From Marthasterias glacialis (taxonomy: Eukaryota > Echinodermata > Asteroidea > Forcipulatida > Asteriidae): 64,000 bases of DNA. A model generated the notes under the pieces. It searched no databases and was not told the DNA's origin. It saw only the letters and a list, made by a program, of their open reading frames with translations. Within the stretch, counting starts at the first letter, position 1, and each line of letters opens with the position of its first letter. Location: contig OU452222.1 of assembly GCA_911728455.2 (NCBI GenBank), positions 13,034,767 to 13,098,766 on the forward strand. Direction: 5' to 3'. The position numbers were made by a program, and so were the translations under genes. This document shows positions 1 through 14,800 of this stretch, one piece after another.

Positions 1-153
1 CTAGCTCCCGAAATAACGCGAGTTGGGACCTCTAGTTTGTTGGACACGTCTCCGGAGAGCCGCCCGCATCCACTGATTCCATGAAAACCACTTTTCAAAA
101 GGGGTCAAAAATTGAAAATTTCTCACAGGGAGCTCCCTGTGAGCACCCGCCAT
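1..153 (-). other. 50-codon ATG reading frame, example from first satellite monomer
   Basis: On the minus strand each intact monomer has an ATG (CAT at 151-153 here) in a favourable eukaryotic context, with A at -3 and G at +4. It opens a 50-codon frame starting MAGAHRELPV and ending RYFGS before TAG. The frame extends upstream without a stop to 88 codons, but only from a TTG. Most monomers keep it, and 312 is divisible by 3. Some monomers break it (1562, 12783 and 14654 by indels). Homogenisation of the array is enough to explain the conservation. No family is recognised. Translation is unproven. Confidence 0.25.
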
Positions 154-282
154 TTTGGTCAAAAATTTTTTATGCGATTTTATGATAGAAAATGATAGAG
201 TAGATATCACTGAAGAGGGTTTGTGTGTGGGGAAGGGGTCAATTCGCAATATTTGGGCAAATAGCAATATTTAGGTCAACTC

Positions 283-305
283 TGACGTCACCAAGATGGC
301 CGGAA
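283..305 (+). promoter_or_regulatory. CRE + YY1-like + ETS-like motif cluster, repeated in every monomer
   Basis: TGACGTCA (283-290) is the full palindromic CREB/ATF site. It is followed by CAAGATGGCCGGAA (292-305), which combines a YY1-type AAGATGG core with an ETS-type CCGGAA core. A second YY1-type CCATTTT lies at 150-156. The same arrangement recurs once per monomer, with variants GTCATCAAGATGGCCGAA in the diverged monomers near 13390 and 15260. The motifs are seen directly; binding is inferred. Confidence 0.5.
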
Positions 306-2181
306 AAGCTCGCTAGCTCCCGAAATAACGCGAGTTGGGACCTCTAGTTTGTTGGACACGTCTCCGGAGAGCCGCCCGCATCCACTGATTCCATGAAAAC
401 CACTTTTCAAAAGGGGTCAAAAATTGAAAATTTCTCACAGGGAGCTCCCTGTGAGCACCCGCCATTTTGGTCAAAAAAATTTTATGCGATTTTATGATAG
501 AAAATGATAGAGTAGATATCACTGAAGAGGGTTTGTGTGTGGGGAAGGGGTCAATTCGCAATATTTGGGCAAATAGCAATATTTAGGTCAACTCTGACGT
601 CACCAAGATGGCCGGAAAAGCTCGCTAGCTCCCGAAATAACGCGAGTTGGGACCTCTAGTTTGTTGGACACGTCTCCGGAGAGCCGCCCGCATCCACTGA
701 TTCCATGAAAACCACTTTTCAAAAGGGGTCAAAAATTGAAAATTTCTCACAGGGAGCTCCCTGTGAGCACCCGCCATTTTGGTCAAAAAAATTTTATGCG
801 ATTTTATGATAGAAAATGATAGAGTAGATATCACTGAAGAGGGTTTGTGTGTGGGGAAGGGGTCAATTCGCAATATTTGGGCAAATAGCAATATTTAGGT
901 CAACTCTGACGTCACCAAGATGGCCGGAAAAGCTCGCTAGCTCCCGAAATAACGCGAGTTGGGACCTCTAGTTTGTTGGACACGTCTCCGGAGAGCCGCC
1001 CGCATCCACTGATTTCATGAAAACCACTTTTCAAAAGGGGTCAAAAATTGAAAATTTCTCACAGGGAGCTCCCTGTGAGCACCCGCCATTTTGGTCAAAC
1101 ATTTTTTTATGCGATTTTATGATAGAAAATGATAGAGTAGATATCACTGAAGAGGGTTTGTGTGTGGGGAAGGGGTCAATTCGCAATATTTGGGCAAATA
1201 GCAATATTTAGGTCAACTCTGACGTCACCAAGATGGCCGGAAAAGCTCGCTAGCTCCCGAAATAACGCGAGTTGGGACCTCTAGTTTGTTGGACACGTCT
1301 CCGGAGAGCCGCCCGCATCCACTGATTCCATGAAAACCACTTTTCAAAAGGGGTCAAAAATTGAAAATTTCTCACAGGGAGCTCCCTGTGAGCACCCGCC
1401 ATTTTGGTCAAACATTTTTTATGCGATTTTATGATAGAAAATGATAGAGTAGATATCACTGAAGAGGGTTTGTGTGTGGGGAAGGGGTCAATTCGCAATA
1501 TTTGGGCAAATAGCAATATTTAGGTCAACTCTGACGTCACCAAGATGGCCGGAAAAGCTCGCTAGCTCCCGAAATAACGCGAGTTGGGACCTCTAGTTTG
1601 TTGGACACGTCTCCGGAGAGCCGCCCGCATCCACTGATTCCATGAAAACCACTTTTCAAAAGGGGTCAAAAATTGAAAATTTCTCACAGGGAGCTGTGAG
1701 CACCCGCCATTTTGGTCAAACATTTTTTATGCGATTTTATGATAGAAAATGATAGAGTAGATATCACTGAAGAGGGTTTGTGTGTGGGGAAGGGGTCAAT
1801 TCGCAATATTTGGGCAAATAGCAATATTTAGGTCAACTCTGACGTCACCAAGATGGCCGGAAAAGCTCGCTAGCTCCCGAAATAACGCGAGTTGGGACCT
1901 CTAGTTTGTTGGACACGTCTCCGGAGAGCCGCCGGCATCCACTGATTCCATGAAAACCACTTTTCAAAAGGGGTCAAAAATTGAAAATTTCTCACAGGGA
2001 GCTCCCTGTGAGCACCCGCCATTTTGGTCAAAAAATTTTTATGCGATTTTATGATAGAAAATGATAGAGTAGATATCACTGAAGAGGGTTTGTGTGTGGG
2101 GAAGGGGTCAATTCGCAATATTTGGGCAAATAGCAATATTTAGGTCAACTCTGACGTCACCAAGATGGCCAGAAAAGCTCG

Positions 2182-5100
2182 CTAGCTCCCGAAATAACGC
2201 GAGTTGGGACCTCTAGTTTGTTGGACACGTCTCCGGAGAGCCGCCCGCATCCACTGATTCCATGAAAACCACTTTTCAAAAGGGGTCAAAAATTGAAAAT
2301 TTCTCACAGGGAGCTCCCTGTGAGCACCCGCCATTTTGGTCAAATTTTTTTTATGCGATTTTATGATAGAAAATGATAGAGTAGATATCACTGAAGAGGG
2401 TTTGTGTGTGGGGAAGGGGTCAATTCGCAATTGGGCAAATAGCAATATTTAGGTCAACTCTGACGTCACCAAGATGGCCGGAAAAGCTCGCTAGCTCCCG
2501 AAATAACGCGAGTATGGACCTCTAGTTTGTTGGACACGTCTCCGGAGAGCCGCCGGCATCCACTGATTCCATGAAAACCACTTTTCAAAAGGGGTCAAAA
2601 ATTGAAAATTTCTCACAGGGAGCTCCCTGTGAGCACCCGCCATTTAGGTCAAAAAATTTTTATGCGATTTTATGATAGAAAATGATAGAGTAGATATCAC
2701 TGAAGAGGGTTTGTGTGTGGGGAAGGGGTCAATTCGCAATATTTGGGCAAATAGCAATATTTAGGTCAACTCTGACGTCACCAAGATGGCCGGAAAAGCT
2801 CGCTAGCTCCCGAAATAACGCGAGTTGGGACCTCTAGTTTGTTGGACACGTCTCCGGAGAGCCGCCCGCATCCACTGATTCCATGAAAACCACTTTTCAA
2901 AAGGGGTCAAAAATTGAAAATTTCTCACAGGGAGCTCCCTGTGAGCACCCGCCATTTTGGTCAAACATTTTTTATGCGATTTTATGATAGAAAATGATAG
3001 AGTAGATATCACTGAAGAGGGTTTGTGTGTGGGGAAGGGGTCAATTCGCAATATTTGGGCAAATAGCAATATTTAGGTCAACTCTGACGTCACCAAGATG
3101 GCCGGAAAAGCTCGCTAGCTCCCGAAATAACGCGAGTTGGGACCTCTAGTTTGTTGGACACGTCTCCGGAGAGCCGCCCGCATCCACTGATTCCATGAAA
3201 ACCACTTTTCAAAAGGGGTCAAAAATTGAAAATTTCTCACAGGGAGCTCCCTGTGAGCACCCGCCATTTTGGTCAAAAATTTTTTATGCGATTTTATGAT
3301 AGAAAATGATAGAGTAGATATCACTGAAGAGGATTTGTGTGTGGGGAAGGGGTCAATTCGCAATATTTGGGCAAATAGCAATATTTAGGTCAACTCTGAC
3401 GTCACCAAGATGGCCGGAAAAGCTCGCTAGCTCCCGAAATAACGCGAGTTGGGACCTCTAGTTTGTTGGACACGTCTCCGGAGAGCCGCCCGCATCCACT
3501 GATTCCATGAAAACCACTTTTCAAAAGGGGTCAAAAATTGAAAATTTCTCACAGGGAGCTCCCTGTGAGCACCCGCCATTTTGGTCAAACATTTTTTATG
3601 CGATTTTATGATAGAAAATGATAGAGTAGATATCACTGAAGAGGGTTTGTGTGTGGGGAAGGGGTCAATTCGCAATATTTGGGCAAATAGCAATATTTAG
3701 GTCAACTCTGACGTCACCAAGATGGCCGGAAAAGCTCGCTAGCTCCCGAAATAACGCGAGTTGGGACCTCTAGTTTAATGGACACGTCTCCGGAGAGCCG
3801 CCCGCATCCACTGATTCCATGAAAACCACTTTTCAAAAGGGGTCAAAAATTGAAAATTTCTCACAGGGAGCTCCCTGTGAGCACCCGCCATTTTGGTCAA
3901 AAATTTTTTATGCGATTTTATGATAGAAAATGATAGAGTAGATATCACTGAAGAGGATTTGTGTGTGGGGAAGGGGTCAATTCGCAATATTTGGGCAAAT
4001 AGCAATATTTAGGTCAACTCTGACGTCACCAAGATGGCCGGAAAAGCTCGCTAGCTCCCGAAATAACGCGAGTTGGGACCTCTAGTTTGTTGGACACGTC
4101 TCCGGAGAGCCGCCCGCATCCACTGATTCCATGAAAACCACTTTTCAAAAGGGGTCAAAAATTGAAAATTTCTCACAGGGAGCTCCCTGTGAGCACCCGC
4201 CATTTTGGTCAAACATTTTTTATGCGATTTTATGATAGAAAATGATAGAGTAGATATCACTGAAGAGGGTTTGTGTTAGGGAAGGGGTCAATTCGCAATA
4301 TTTGGGCAAATAGCAATATTTAGGTCAACTCTGACGTCACCAAGATGGCCGGAAAAGCTCGCTAGCTCCCGAAATAACGCGAGTTGGGACCTCTAGTTTG
4401 TTGGACACGTCTCCGGAGAGCCGCCCGCATCCACTGATTCCATGAAAACCACTTTTCAAAAGGGGTCAAAAATTGAAAATTTCTCACAGGGAGCTCCCTG
4501 TGAGCACCCGCCATTTTGGTCAAAAAATTTTTATGCGATTTTATGATAGAAAATGATAGAGTAGATATCACTGAAGAGGGTTTGTGTGTGGGGAAGGGGT
4601 CAATTCGCAATATTTGGGCAAATAGCAATATTTAGGTCAACTCTGACGTCACCAAGATGGCCGGAAAAGCTCGCTAGCTCCCGAAATAACGCGAGTTGGG
4701 ACCTCTAGTTTGTTGGACACGTCTCCGGAGAGCCGCCGGCATCCACTGATTCCATGAAAACCACTTTTCAAAAGGGGTCAAAAATTGAAAATTTCTCACA
4801 GGGAGCTCCCTGTGAGCACCCGCCATTTTGGTCAAACATTTTTTATGCGATTTTATGATAGAAAATGATAGAGTAGATATCACTGAAGAGGGTTTGTGTG
4901 TGGGGAAGGGGTCAATTCGCAATATTTGGGCAAATAGCAATATTTAGGTCAACTCTGACGTCACCAAGATGGCCGGAAAAGCTCGCTAGCTCCCGAAATA
5001 ACGCGAGTTGGGACCTCTAGTTTGTTGGACACGTCTCCGGAGAGCCGCCCGCATCCACTGATTCCATGAAAACCACTTTTCAAAAGGGGTCAAAAATTGA

Positions 5101-6230
5101 AAATTTCTCACAGGGAGCTCCCTGTGAGCACCCGCCATTTTGGTCAAAAATTTTTTATGCGATTTTATGATAGAAAATGATAGAGTAGATATCACTGAAG
5201 AGGGTTTGTGTGTGGGGAAGGGGTCAATTCGCAATTGGGCAAATAGCAATATTTAGGTCAACTCTGACGTCACCAAGATGGCCGGAAAAGCTCGCTAGCT
5301 CCCGAAATAACGCGAGTTGGGACCTCTAGTTTGTTGGACACGTCTCCGGAGAGCCGCCGGCATCCACTGATTCCATGAAACCCACTTTTCAAAAGGGGTC
5401 AAAAATTGAAAATTTCTCACAGGGAGCTCCCTGTGAGCACCCGCCATTTTGGTCAAAAAATTTTTATGCGATTTTATGATAGAAAATGATAGAGTAGATA
5501 TCACTGAAGAGGGTTTGTGTGTGGGGAAGGGGTCAATTCGCAATATTTGGGCAAATAGCAATATTTAGGTCAACTCTGACGTCACCAAGATGGCCGGAAA
5601 AGCTCGCTAGCTCCCGAAATAACGCGAGTTGGGACCTCTAGTTTGTTGGACACGTCTCCGGAGAGCCGCCCGCATCCACTGATTCCATGAAAACCACTTT
5701 TCAAAAGGGGTCAAAAATTGAAAATTTCTCACAGGGAGCTCCCTGTGAGCACCCGCCATTTTGGTCAAACATTTTTTATGCGATTTTATGATAGAAAATG
5801 ATAGAGTAGATATCACTGAAGAGGGTTTGTGTGTGGGGAAGGGGTCAATTCGCAATATTTGGGCAAATAGCAATATTTAGGTCAACTCTGACGTCACCAA
5901 GATGGCCGGAAAAGCTCGCTAGCTCCCGAAATAACGCGAGTTGGGACCTCTAGTTTGTTGGACACGTCTCCGGAGAGCCGCCCGCATCCACTGATTCCAT
6001 GAAAACCACTTTTCAAAAGGGGTCAAAAATTGAAAATTTCTCACAGGGAGCTCCCTGTGAGCACCCGCCATTTTGGTCAAAAATTTTTTATGCGATTTTA
6101 TGATAGAAAATGATAGAGTAGATATCACTGAAGAGGATTTGTGTGTGGGGAAGGGGTCAATTCGCAATATTTGGGCAAATAGCAATATTTAGGTCAACTC
6201 TGACGTCACCAAGATGGCCGGAAAAGCTCG
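2182..6230. repeat. Nine-monomer higher-order repeat period in satellite
   Basis: The monomer series starting at 2182 carries, in order, a 3-bp deletion (CGCAATTGGGC), GCCGGCATCC, AACATTTTTT and GAGGATTTG. The same series recurs from 4986, an offset of about 2804 bp or nine monomers. A similar nine-monomer offset links 7167 and 9975, both with GTTAGGACC. These are traces of unequal exchange in multi-monomer blocks. Confidence 0.7.
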
Positions 6231-9200
6231 CTAGCTCCCGAAATAACGCGAGTTGGGACCTCTAGTTTGTTGGACACGTCTCCGGAGAGCCGCCCGCATC
6301 CACTGATTCCATGAAAACCACTTTTCAAAAGGGGTCAAAAATTGAAAATTTCTCACAGGGAGCTCCCTGTGAGCACCCGCCATTTTGGTCAAAAATTTTT
6401 TATGCGATTTTATGATAGAAAATGATAGAGTAGATATCACTGAAGAGGGTTTGTGTGTGGGGAAGGGGTCAATTCGCAATATTTGGGCAAATAGCAATAT
6501 TTAGGTCAACTCTGACGTCACCAAGATGGCCGGAAAAGCTCGCTAGCTCCCGAAATAACGCGAGTTGGGACCTCTAGTTTGTTGGACACGTCTCCGGAGA
6601 GCCGCCGGCATCCACTGATTCCATGAAAACCACTTTTCAAAAGGGGTCAAAAATTGAAAATTTCTCACAGGGAGCTCCCTGTGAGCACCCGCCATTTTGG
6701 TCAAAAATTTTTTATGCGATTTTATGATAGAAAATGATAGAGTAGATATCACTGAAGAGGGTTTGTGTGTGGGGAAGGGGTCAATTCGCAATATTTGGGC
6801 AAATAGCAATATTTAGGTCAACTCTGACGTCACCAAGATGGCCGGAAAAGCTCGCTAGCTCCCGAAATAACGCGAGTTGGGACCTCTAGTTTGTTGGACA
6901 CGTCTCCGGAGAGCCGCCCGCATCCACTGATTCCATGAAAACCACTTTTCAAAAGGGGTCAAAAATTGAAAATTTCTCACAGGGAGCTCCCTGTGAGCAC
7001 CCGCCATTTTGGTCAAAAATTTTTTATGCGATTTTATGATAGAAAATGATAGAGTAGATATCACTGAAGAGGGTTTGTGTGTGGGGAAGGGGTCAATTCG
7101 CAATATTTGGGCAAATAGCAATATTTAGGTCAACTCTGACGTCACCAAGATGGCCGGAAAAGCTCGCTAGCTCCCGAAATAACGCGAGTTAGGACCTCTA
7201 GTTTGTTGGACACGTCTCCGGAGAGCCGCCCGCATCCACTGATTCCATGAAAACCACTTTTCAAAAGGGGTCAAAAATTGAAAATTTCTCACAGGGAGCT
7301 CCCTGTGAGCACCCGCCATTTTGGTCAAAATTTTTTTATGCGATTTTATGATAGAAAATGATAGAGTAGATATCACTGAAGAGGGTTTGTGTGTGGGGAA
7401 GGGGTCAATTCGCAATATTTGGGCAAATAGCAATATTTAGGTCAACTCTGACGTCACCAAGATGGCCGGAAAAGCTCGCTAGCTCCCGAAATAACGCGAG
7501 TTGGGACCTCTAGTTTGTTGGACACGTCTCCGGAGAGCCGCCCGCATCCACTGATTCCATGAAAACCACTTTTCAAAAGGGGTCAAAAATTGAAAATTTC
7601 TCACAGGGAGCTCCCTGTGAGCACCCGCCATTTTGGTCAAAAAAATTTTATGCGATTTTATGATAGAAAATGATAGAGTAGATATCACTGAAGAGGGTTT
7701 GTGTGTGGGGAAGGGGTCAATTCGCAATATTTGGGCAAATAGCAATATTTAGGTCAACTCTGACGTCACCAAGATGGCCGGAAAAGCTCGCTAGCTCCCG
7801 AAATAACGCGAGTTGGGACCTCTAGTTTGTTGGACACGTCTCCGGAGAGCCGCCCGCATCCACTGATTCCATGAAAACCACTTTTCAAAAGGGGTCAAAA
7901 ATTGAAAATTTCTCACAGGGAGCTCCCTGTGAGCACCCGCCATTTTGGTCAAAAAATTTTTATGCGATTTTATGATAGAAAATGATAGAGTAGATATCAC
8001 TGAAGAGGGTTTGTGTGTGGGGAAGGGGTCAATTCGCAATATTTGGGCAAATAGCAATATTTAGGTCAACTCTGACGTCACCAAGATGGCCGGAAAAGCT
8101 CGCTAGCTCCCGAAATAACGCGAGTTGGGACCTCTAGTTTGTTGGACACGTCTCCGGAGAGCCGCCCGCATCCACAGATTCCATGAAAACCACTTTTCAA
8201 AAGGGGTCAAAAATTGAAAATTTCTCACAGGGAGCTCCCTGTGAGCACCCGCCATTTTGGTCAAAAAATTTTTATGCGATTTTATGATAGAAAATGATAG
8301 AGTAGATATCACTGAAGAGGGTTTGTGTGTGGGGAAGGGGTCAATTCGCAATATTTGGGCAAATAGCAATATTTAGGTCAACTCTGACGTCACCAAGATG
8401 GCCGGAAAAGCTCGCTAGCTCCCGAAATAACGCGAGTTGGGACCTCTAGTTTGTTGGACACGTCTCCGGAGAGCCGCCCGCATCCACTGATTCCATGAAA
8501 ACCACTTTTCAAAAGGGGTCAAAAATTGAAAATTTCTCACAGGGAGCTCCCTGTGAGCACCCGCCATTTTGGTCAAACATTTTTTATGCGATTTTATGAT
8601 AGAAAATGATAGAGTAGATATCACTGAAGAGGGTTTGTGTGTGGGGAAGGGGTCAATTCGCAATATTTGGGCAAATAGCAATATTTAGGTCAACTCTGAC
8701 GTCACCAAGATGGCCGGAAAAGCTCGCTAGCTCCCGAAATAACGCGAGTTGGGACCTCTAGTTTGTTGGACACGTCTCCGGAGAGCCGCCCGCATCCACT
8801 GATTCCATGAAAACCACTTTTCAAAAGGGGTCAAAAATTGAAAATTTCTCACAGGGAGCTCCCTGTGAGCACCCGCCATTTTGGTCAAAAAATTTTTATG
8901 CGATTTTATGATAGAAAATGATAGAGTAGATATCACTGAAGAGGGTTTGTGTGTGGGGAAGGGGTCAATTCGCAATATTTGGGCAAATAGCAATATTTAG
9001 GTCAACTCTGACGTCACCAAGATGGCCGGAAAAGCTCGCTAGCTCCCGAAATAACGCGAGTTGGGACCTCTAGTTTGTTGGACACGTCTCCGGAGAGCCG
9101 CCCGCATCCACTGATTCCATGAAAACCACTTTTCAAAAGGGGTCAAAAATTGAAAATTTCTCACAGGGAGCTCCCTGTGAGCACCCGCCATTTTGGTCAA

Positions 9201-11846
9201 ACATTTTTTATGCGATTTTATGATAGAAAATGATAGAGTAGATATCACTGAAGAGGGTTTGTGTGTGGGGAAGGGGTCAATTCGCAATATTTGGGCAAAT
9301 AGCAATATTTAGGTCAACTCTGACGTCACCAAGATGGCCGGAAAAGCTCGCTAGCTCCCGAAATAACGCGAGTTGGGACCTCTAGTTTGTTGGACACGTC
9401 TCCGGAGAGCCGCCCGCATCCACTGATTCCATGAAAACCACTTTTCAAAAGGGGTCAAAAATTGAAAATTTCTCACAGGGAGCTCCCTGTGAGCACCCGC
9501 CATTTTGGTCAAAAAATTTTTATGCGATTTTATGATAGAAAATGATAGAGTAGATATCACTGAAGAGGATTTGTGTGTGGGGAAGGGGTCAATTCGCAAT
9601 ATTTGGGCAAATAGCAATATTTAGGTCAACTCTGACGTCACCAAGATGGCCGGAAAAGCTCGCTAGCTCCCGAAATAACGCGAGTTGGGACCTCTAGTTT
9701 GTTGGACACGTCTCCGGAGAGCCGCCCGCATCCACTGATTCCATGAAAACCACTTTTCAAAAGGGGTCAAAAATTGAAAATTTCTCACAGGGAGCTCCCT
9801 GTGAGCACCCGCCATTTTGGTCAAAAATTTTTTATGCGATTTTATGATAGAAAATGATAGAGTAGATATCACTGAAGAGGGTTTGTGTGTGGGGAAGGGG
9901 TCAATTCGCAATATTTGGGCAAATAGCAATATTTAGGTCAACTCTGACGTCACCAAGATGGCCGGAAAAGCTCGCTAGCTCCCGAAATAACGCGAGTTAG
10001 GACCTCTAGTTTGTTGGACACGTCTCCGGAGAGCCGCCCGCATCCACTGATTCCATGAAAACCACTTTTCAAAAGGGGTCAAAAATTGAAAATTTCTCAC
10101 AGGGAGCTCCCTGTGAGCACCCGCCATTTTGGTCAAAATTTTTTTATGCGATTTTATGATAGAAAATGATAGAGTAGATATCACTGAAGAGGGTTTGTGT
10201 GTGGGGAAGGGGTCAATTCGCAATATTTGGGCAAATAGCAATATTTAGGTCAACTCTGACGTCACCAAGATGGCCGGAAAAGCTCGCTAGCTCCCGAAAT
10301 AACGCGAGTTGGGACCTCTAGTTTGTTGGACAAGTCTCCGGAGAGCCGCCCGCATCCACTGATTCCATGAAAACCACTTTTCAAAAGGGGTCAAAAATTG
10401 AAAATTTCTCACAGGGAGCTCCCTGTGAGCACCCGCCATTTTGGTCAAAAAATTTTTATGCGATTTTATGATAGAAAATGATAGAGTAGATATCACTGAA
10501 GAGGGTTTGTGTGTGGGGAAGGGGTCAATTCGCAATATTTGGGCAAATAGCAATATTTAGGTCAACTCTGACGTCACCAAGATGGCCGGAAAAGCTCGCT
10601 AGCTCCCGAAATAACGCGAGTTGGGACCTCTAGTTTGTTGGACACGTCTCCGGAGAGCCGCCCGCATCCACTGATTCCATGAAAACCACTTTTCAAAAGG
10701 GGTCAAAAATTGAAAATTTCTCACAGGGAGCTCCCTGTGAGCACCCGCCATTTTGGTCAAAAATTTTTTATGCGATTTTATGATAGAAAATGATAGAGTA
10801 GATATCACTGAAGAGGGTTTGTGTGTGGGGAAGGGGTCAATTCGCAATATTTGGGCAAATAGCAATATTTAGGTCAACTCTGACGTCACCAAGATGGCCG
10901 GAAAAGCTCGCTAGCTCCCGAAATAACGCGAGTTGGGACCTCTAGTTTGTTGGACACGTCTCCGGACAGCCGCCCGCATCCACTGATTCCATGAAAACCA
11001 CTTTTCAAAAGGGGTCAAAAATTGAAAATTTCTCACAGGGAGCTCCCTGTGAGCACCCGCCATTTTGGTCAAAAATTTTTTATGCGATTTTATGATAGAA
11101 AATGATAGAGTAGATATCACTGAAGAGGGTTTGTGTGTGGGGAAGGGGTCAATTCGCAATATTTGGGCAAAAAGCAATATTTAGGTCAACTCTGACGTCA
11201 CCAAGATGGCCGGAAAAGCTCGCTAGCTCCCGAAATAACGCGAGTTGGGACCTCTAGTTTGTTGGACACGTCTCCGGAGAGCCGCCCGCATCCACTGATT
11301 CCATGAAAACCATTTTTCAAAAGGGGTCAAAAATTGAAAATTTCTCACAGGGAGCTCCCTGTGAGCACCCGCCATTTTGGTCAAAAAATTTTTATGCGAT
11401 TTTATGATAGAAAATGATAGAGTAGATATCACTGAAGAGGGTTTGTGTGTGGGGAAGGGGTCAATTCGCAATATTTGGGCAAATAGCAATATTTAGGTCA
11501 ACTCTGACGTCACCAAGATGGCCGGAAAAGCTCGCTAGCTCCCGAAATAACGCGAGTTGGGACCTCTAGTTTGTTGGACACGTCTCCGGACAGCCGCCCG
11601 CATCCACTGATTCCATGAAAACCACTTTTCAAAAGGGGTCAAAAATTGAAAATTTCTCACAGGGAGCTCCCTGTGAGCACCCGCCATTTTGGTCAAAAAT
11701 TTTTTATGCGATTTTATGATAGAAAATGATAGAGTAGATATCACTGAAGAGGGTTTGTGTGTGGGGAAGGGGTCAATTCGCAATATTTGGGCAAATAGCA
11801 ATATTTAGGTCAACTCTGACGTCACCAGGATGGCCGGAAAAGCTCG

Positions 11847-14800
11847 CTAGCTCCCGAAATAACGCGAGTTGGGACCTCTAGTTTGTTGGACACGTCTCCG
11901 GAGAGCCGCCCGCATCCACTGATTCCATGAAAACCACTTTTCAAAAGGGGTCAAAAATTGAAAATTTCTCACAGGGAGCTCCCTGTGAGCGCCCGCCATT
12001 TTGGTCAAAAATTTTTTATGCGATTTTATGATAGAAAATGATAGAGTAGATATCACTGAAGAGGGTTTGTGTGTGGGGAAGGGGTCAATTCGCAATATTT
12101 GGGCAAATAGCAATATTTAGGTCAACTCTGACGTCACCAAGATGGCCGGAAAAGCTCGCTAGCTCCCGAAATAACGCGAGTTGGGACCTCTAGTTTGTTG
12201 GACACGTCTCCGGAGAGCCGCCCGCATCCACTGATTCCATGAAAACCACTTTTCAAAAGGGGTCAAAAATTGAAAATTTCTCACAGGGAGCTCCCTGTGA
12301 GCACCCGCCATTTTGGTCAAAAATTTTTTATGCGATTTTATGATAGAAAATGATAGAGTAGATATCACTGAAGAGGGTTTGTGTGTGGGGAAGGGGTCAA
12401 TTCGCAATATTTGGGCAAATAGCAATATTTAGGTCAACTCTGACGTCACCAAGATGGCCGGAAAAGCTCGCTAGCTCCCGAAATAACGCGAGTTGGGACC
12501 TCTAGTTTGTTGGACACGTCTCCGGAGAGCCGCCCGCATCCACTGATTCCATGAAAACCACTTTTCAAAAGGGGTCAAAAATTGAAAATTTCTCACAGGG
12601 AGCTCCCTGTGAGCACCCGCCATTTTGGTCAAAAAATTTTTATGCGATTTTATGATAGAAAATGATAGAGTAGATATCACTGAAGAGGGTTTGTGTGTGG
12701 GGAAGGGGTCAATTCGCAATATTTGGGCAAATAGCAATATTTAGGTCAACTCTGACGTCACCAAGATGGCCGGAAAAGCTCACTAGCTCCCGAAATAACG
12801 CGAGTTGGGACCTCTAGTTTGTTGGACACGTCTCCGGAGAGCCGCCCGCATCCACTGATTCCATGAAACCACTTTTCAAAAGGGGTCAAAAATTGAAAAT
12901 TTCTCACAGGGAGCTCCCTGTGAGCACCCGCCATTTTGGTCAAAAATTTTTTATGCGATTTTATGATAGAAAATGATAGAGTAGATATCACTGAAGAGGG
13001 TTTGTGTGTGGGGAAGGGGTCAATTCGCAATATTTGGGCAAATAGCAATATTTAGGTCAACTCTGACGTCACCAAGATGGCCGGAAAAGCTGGCTAGCTC
13101 CCGAAATAACGCGAGTTGGGACCTCTAGTTCGTTGGACACGTCTCCGGAGAGCCGCCCGCATCCACTGATTCCATGAAAACCACTTTTCAAAAGGGGTCA
13201 AAAATTGAAAATTTCTCACAGGGAGCTCCCTGTGAGCACCCGCCATTTTGGTCAAAACATTTTTATGCGATTTTATGATAGAAATTGATAGAGTAGATAT
13301 CACTGAAGAGGGTTTTGTGTGTGGGGAAGGGGTCAATTCGCAATATTTGGGCAAATAGCAATATTTAGGTCAACTCTGACGTCATCAAGATGGCCGAAAA
13401 AACTGGCTAGCTCCCGAAATAACGCGAGTTGGGACCTCTAGTTTGTTGGACACGTCTCGGAAGAGCCGCCCGCATCCACTGATTCCATGAAAACCACTTT
13501 TCAAAAGGGGTCAAAAATTGAAAATTCTCACAGGGAGCTCCCTGTGAGCACTCGCAATTTTGTTCAAAATTTTTTTATGCGATTTTATGATAGAAATTGA
13601 TAGAGTAGATATCACTGAAGAGGGTTTGTGTGTGGGGAAGGGGTCAATTCGCAATATTTGGGCAAATAGCAATATTTAGGTCAACTCTGACGTCACCAGG
13701 ATGGCCGGAAAAGCTCGCTAGCTCCCGAAATAACGCGAGTTGGGACCTCTAGTTTGTTGGACACGTCTCCGGAGAGCCGCCCGCATCCACTGATTCCATG
13801 AAAACCACTTTTCAAAAGGGGTCAAAAATTGAAAATTTCTCACAGGGAGCTCCCTGTGAGCACCCGCCATTTTGGTCAAAAATTTTTTATGCGATTTTAT
13901 GATAGAAAATGATAGAGTAGATATCACTGAAGAGGGTTTGTGTGTGGGGAAGGGGTCAATTCGCAATATTTGGGCAAATAGCAATATTTAGGTCAACTCT
14001 GACGTCACCAAGATGGCCGGAAAAGCTCGCTAGCTCCCGAAATAACGCGAGTTGGGACCTCTAGTTTGTTGGACACGTCTCCGGAGAGCCGCCCGCATCC
14101 ACTGATTCCATGAAAACCACTTTTCAAAAGGGGTCAAAAATTGAAAATTTCTCACAGGGAGCTCCCTGTGAGCACCCGCCATTTTGGTCAAAAATTTTTT
14201 ATGCGATTTTATGATAGAAAATGATAGAGTAGATATCACTGAAGAGGGTTTGTGTGTGGGGAAGGGGTCAATTCGCAATATTTGGGCAAAAAGCAATATT
14301 TAGGTCAACTCTGACGTCACCAAGATGGCCGGAAAAGCTCGCTAGCTCCCGAAATAACGCGAGTTGGGACCTCTAGTTTGTTGGACACGTCTCCGGAGAG
14401 CCGCCCGCATCCACTGATTCCATGAAAACCACTTTTCAAAAGGGGTCAAAAATTGAAAATTTCTCACAGGGAGCTCCCTGTGAGCACCCGCCATTTTGGT
14501 CAAAAATTTTTTATGCGATTTTATGATAGAAAATGATAGAGTAGATATCACTGAAGAGGGTTTGTGTGTGGGGAAGGGGTCAATTCGCAATATTTGGGCA
14601 AATAGCAATATTTAGGTCAACTCTGACGTCACCAAGATGGCCGGAAAAGCTCACTAGCTCCCGAAATAACGCGAGTTGGGACCTCTAGTTTGTTGGACAC
14701 GTCTCCGGAGAGCCGCCCGCATCCACTGATTCCATGAAACCACTTTTCAAAAGGGGTCAAAAATTGAAAATTTCTCACAGGGAGCTCCCTGTGAGCACCC

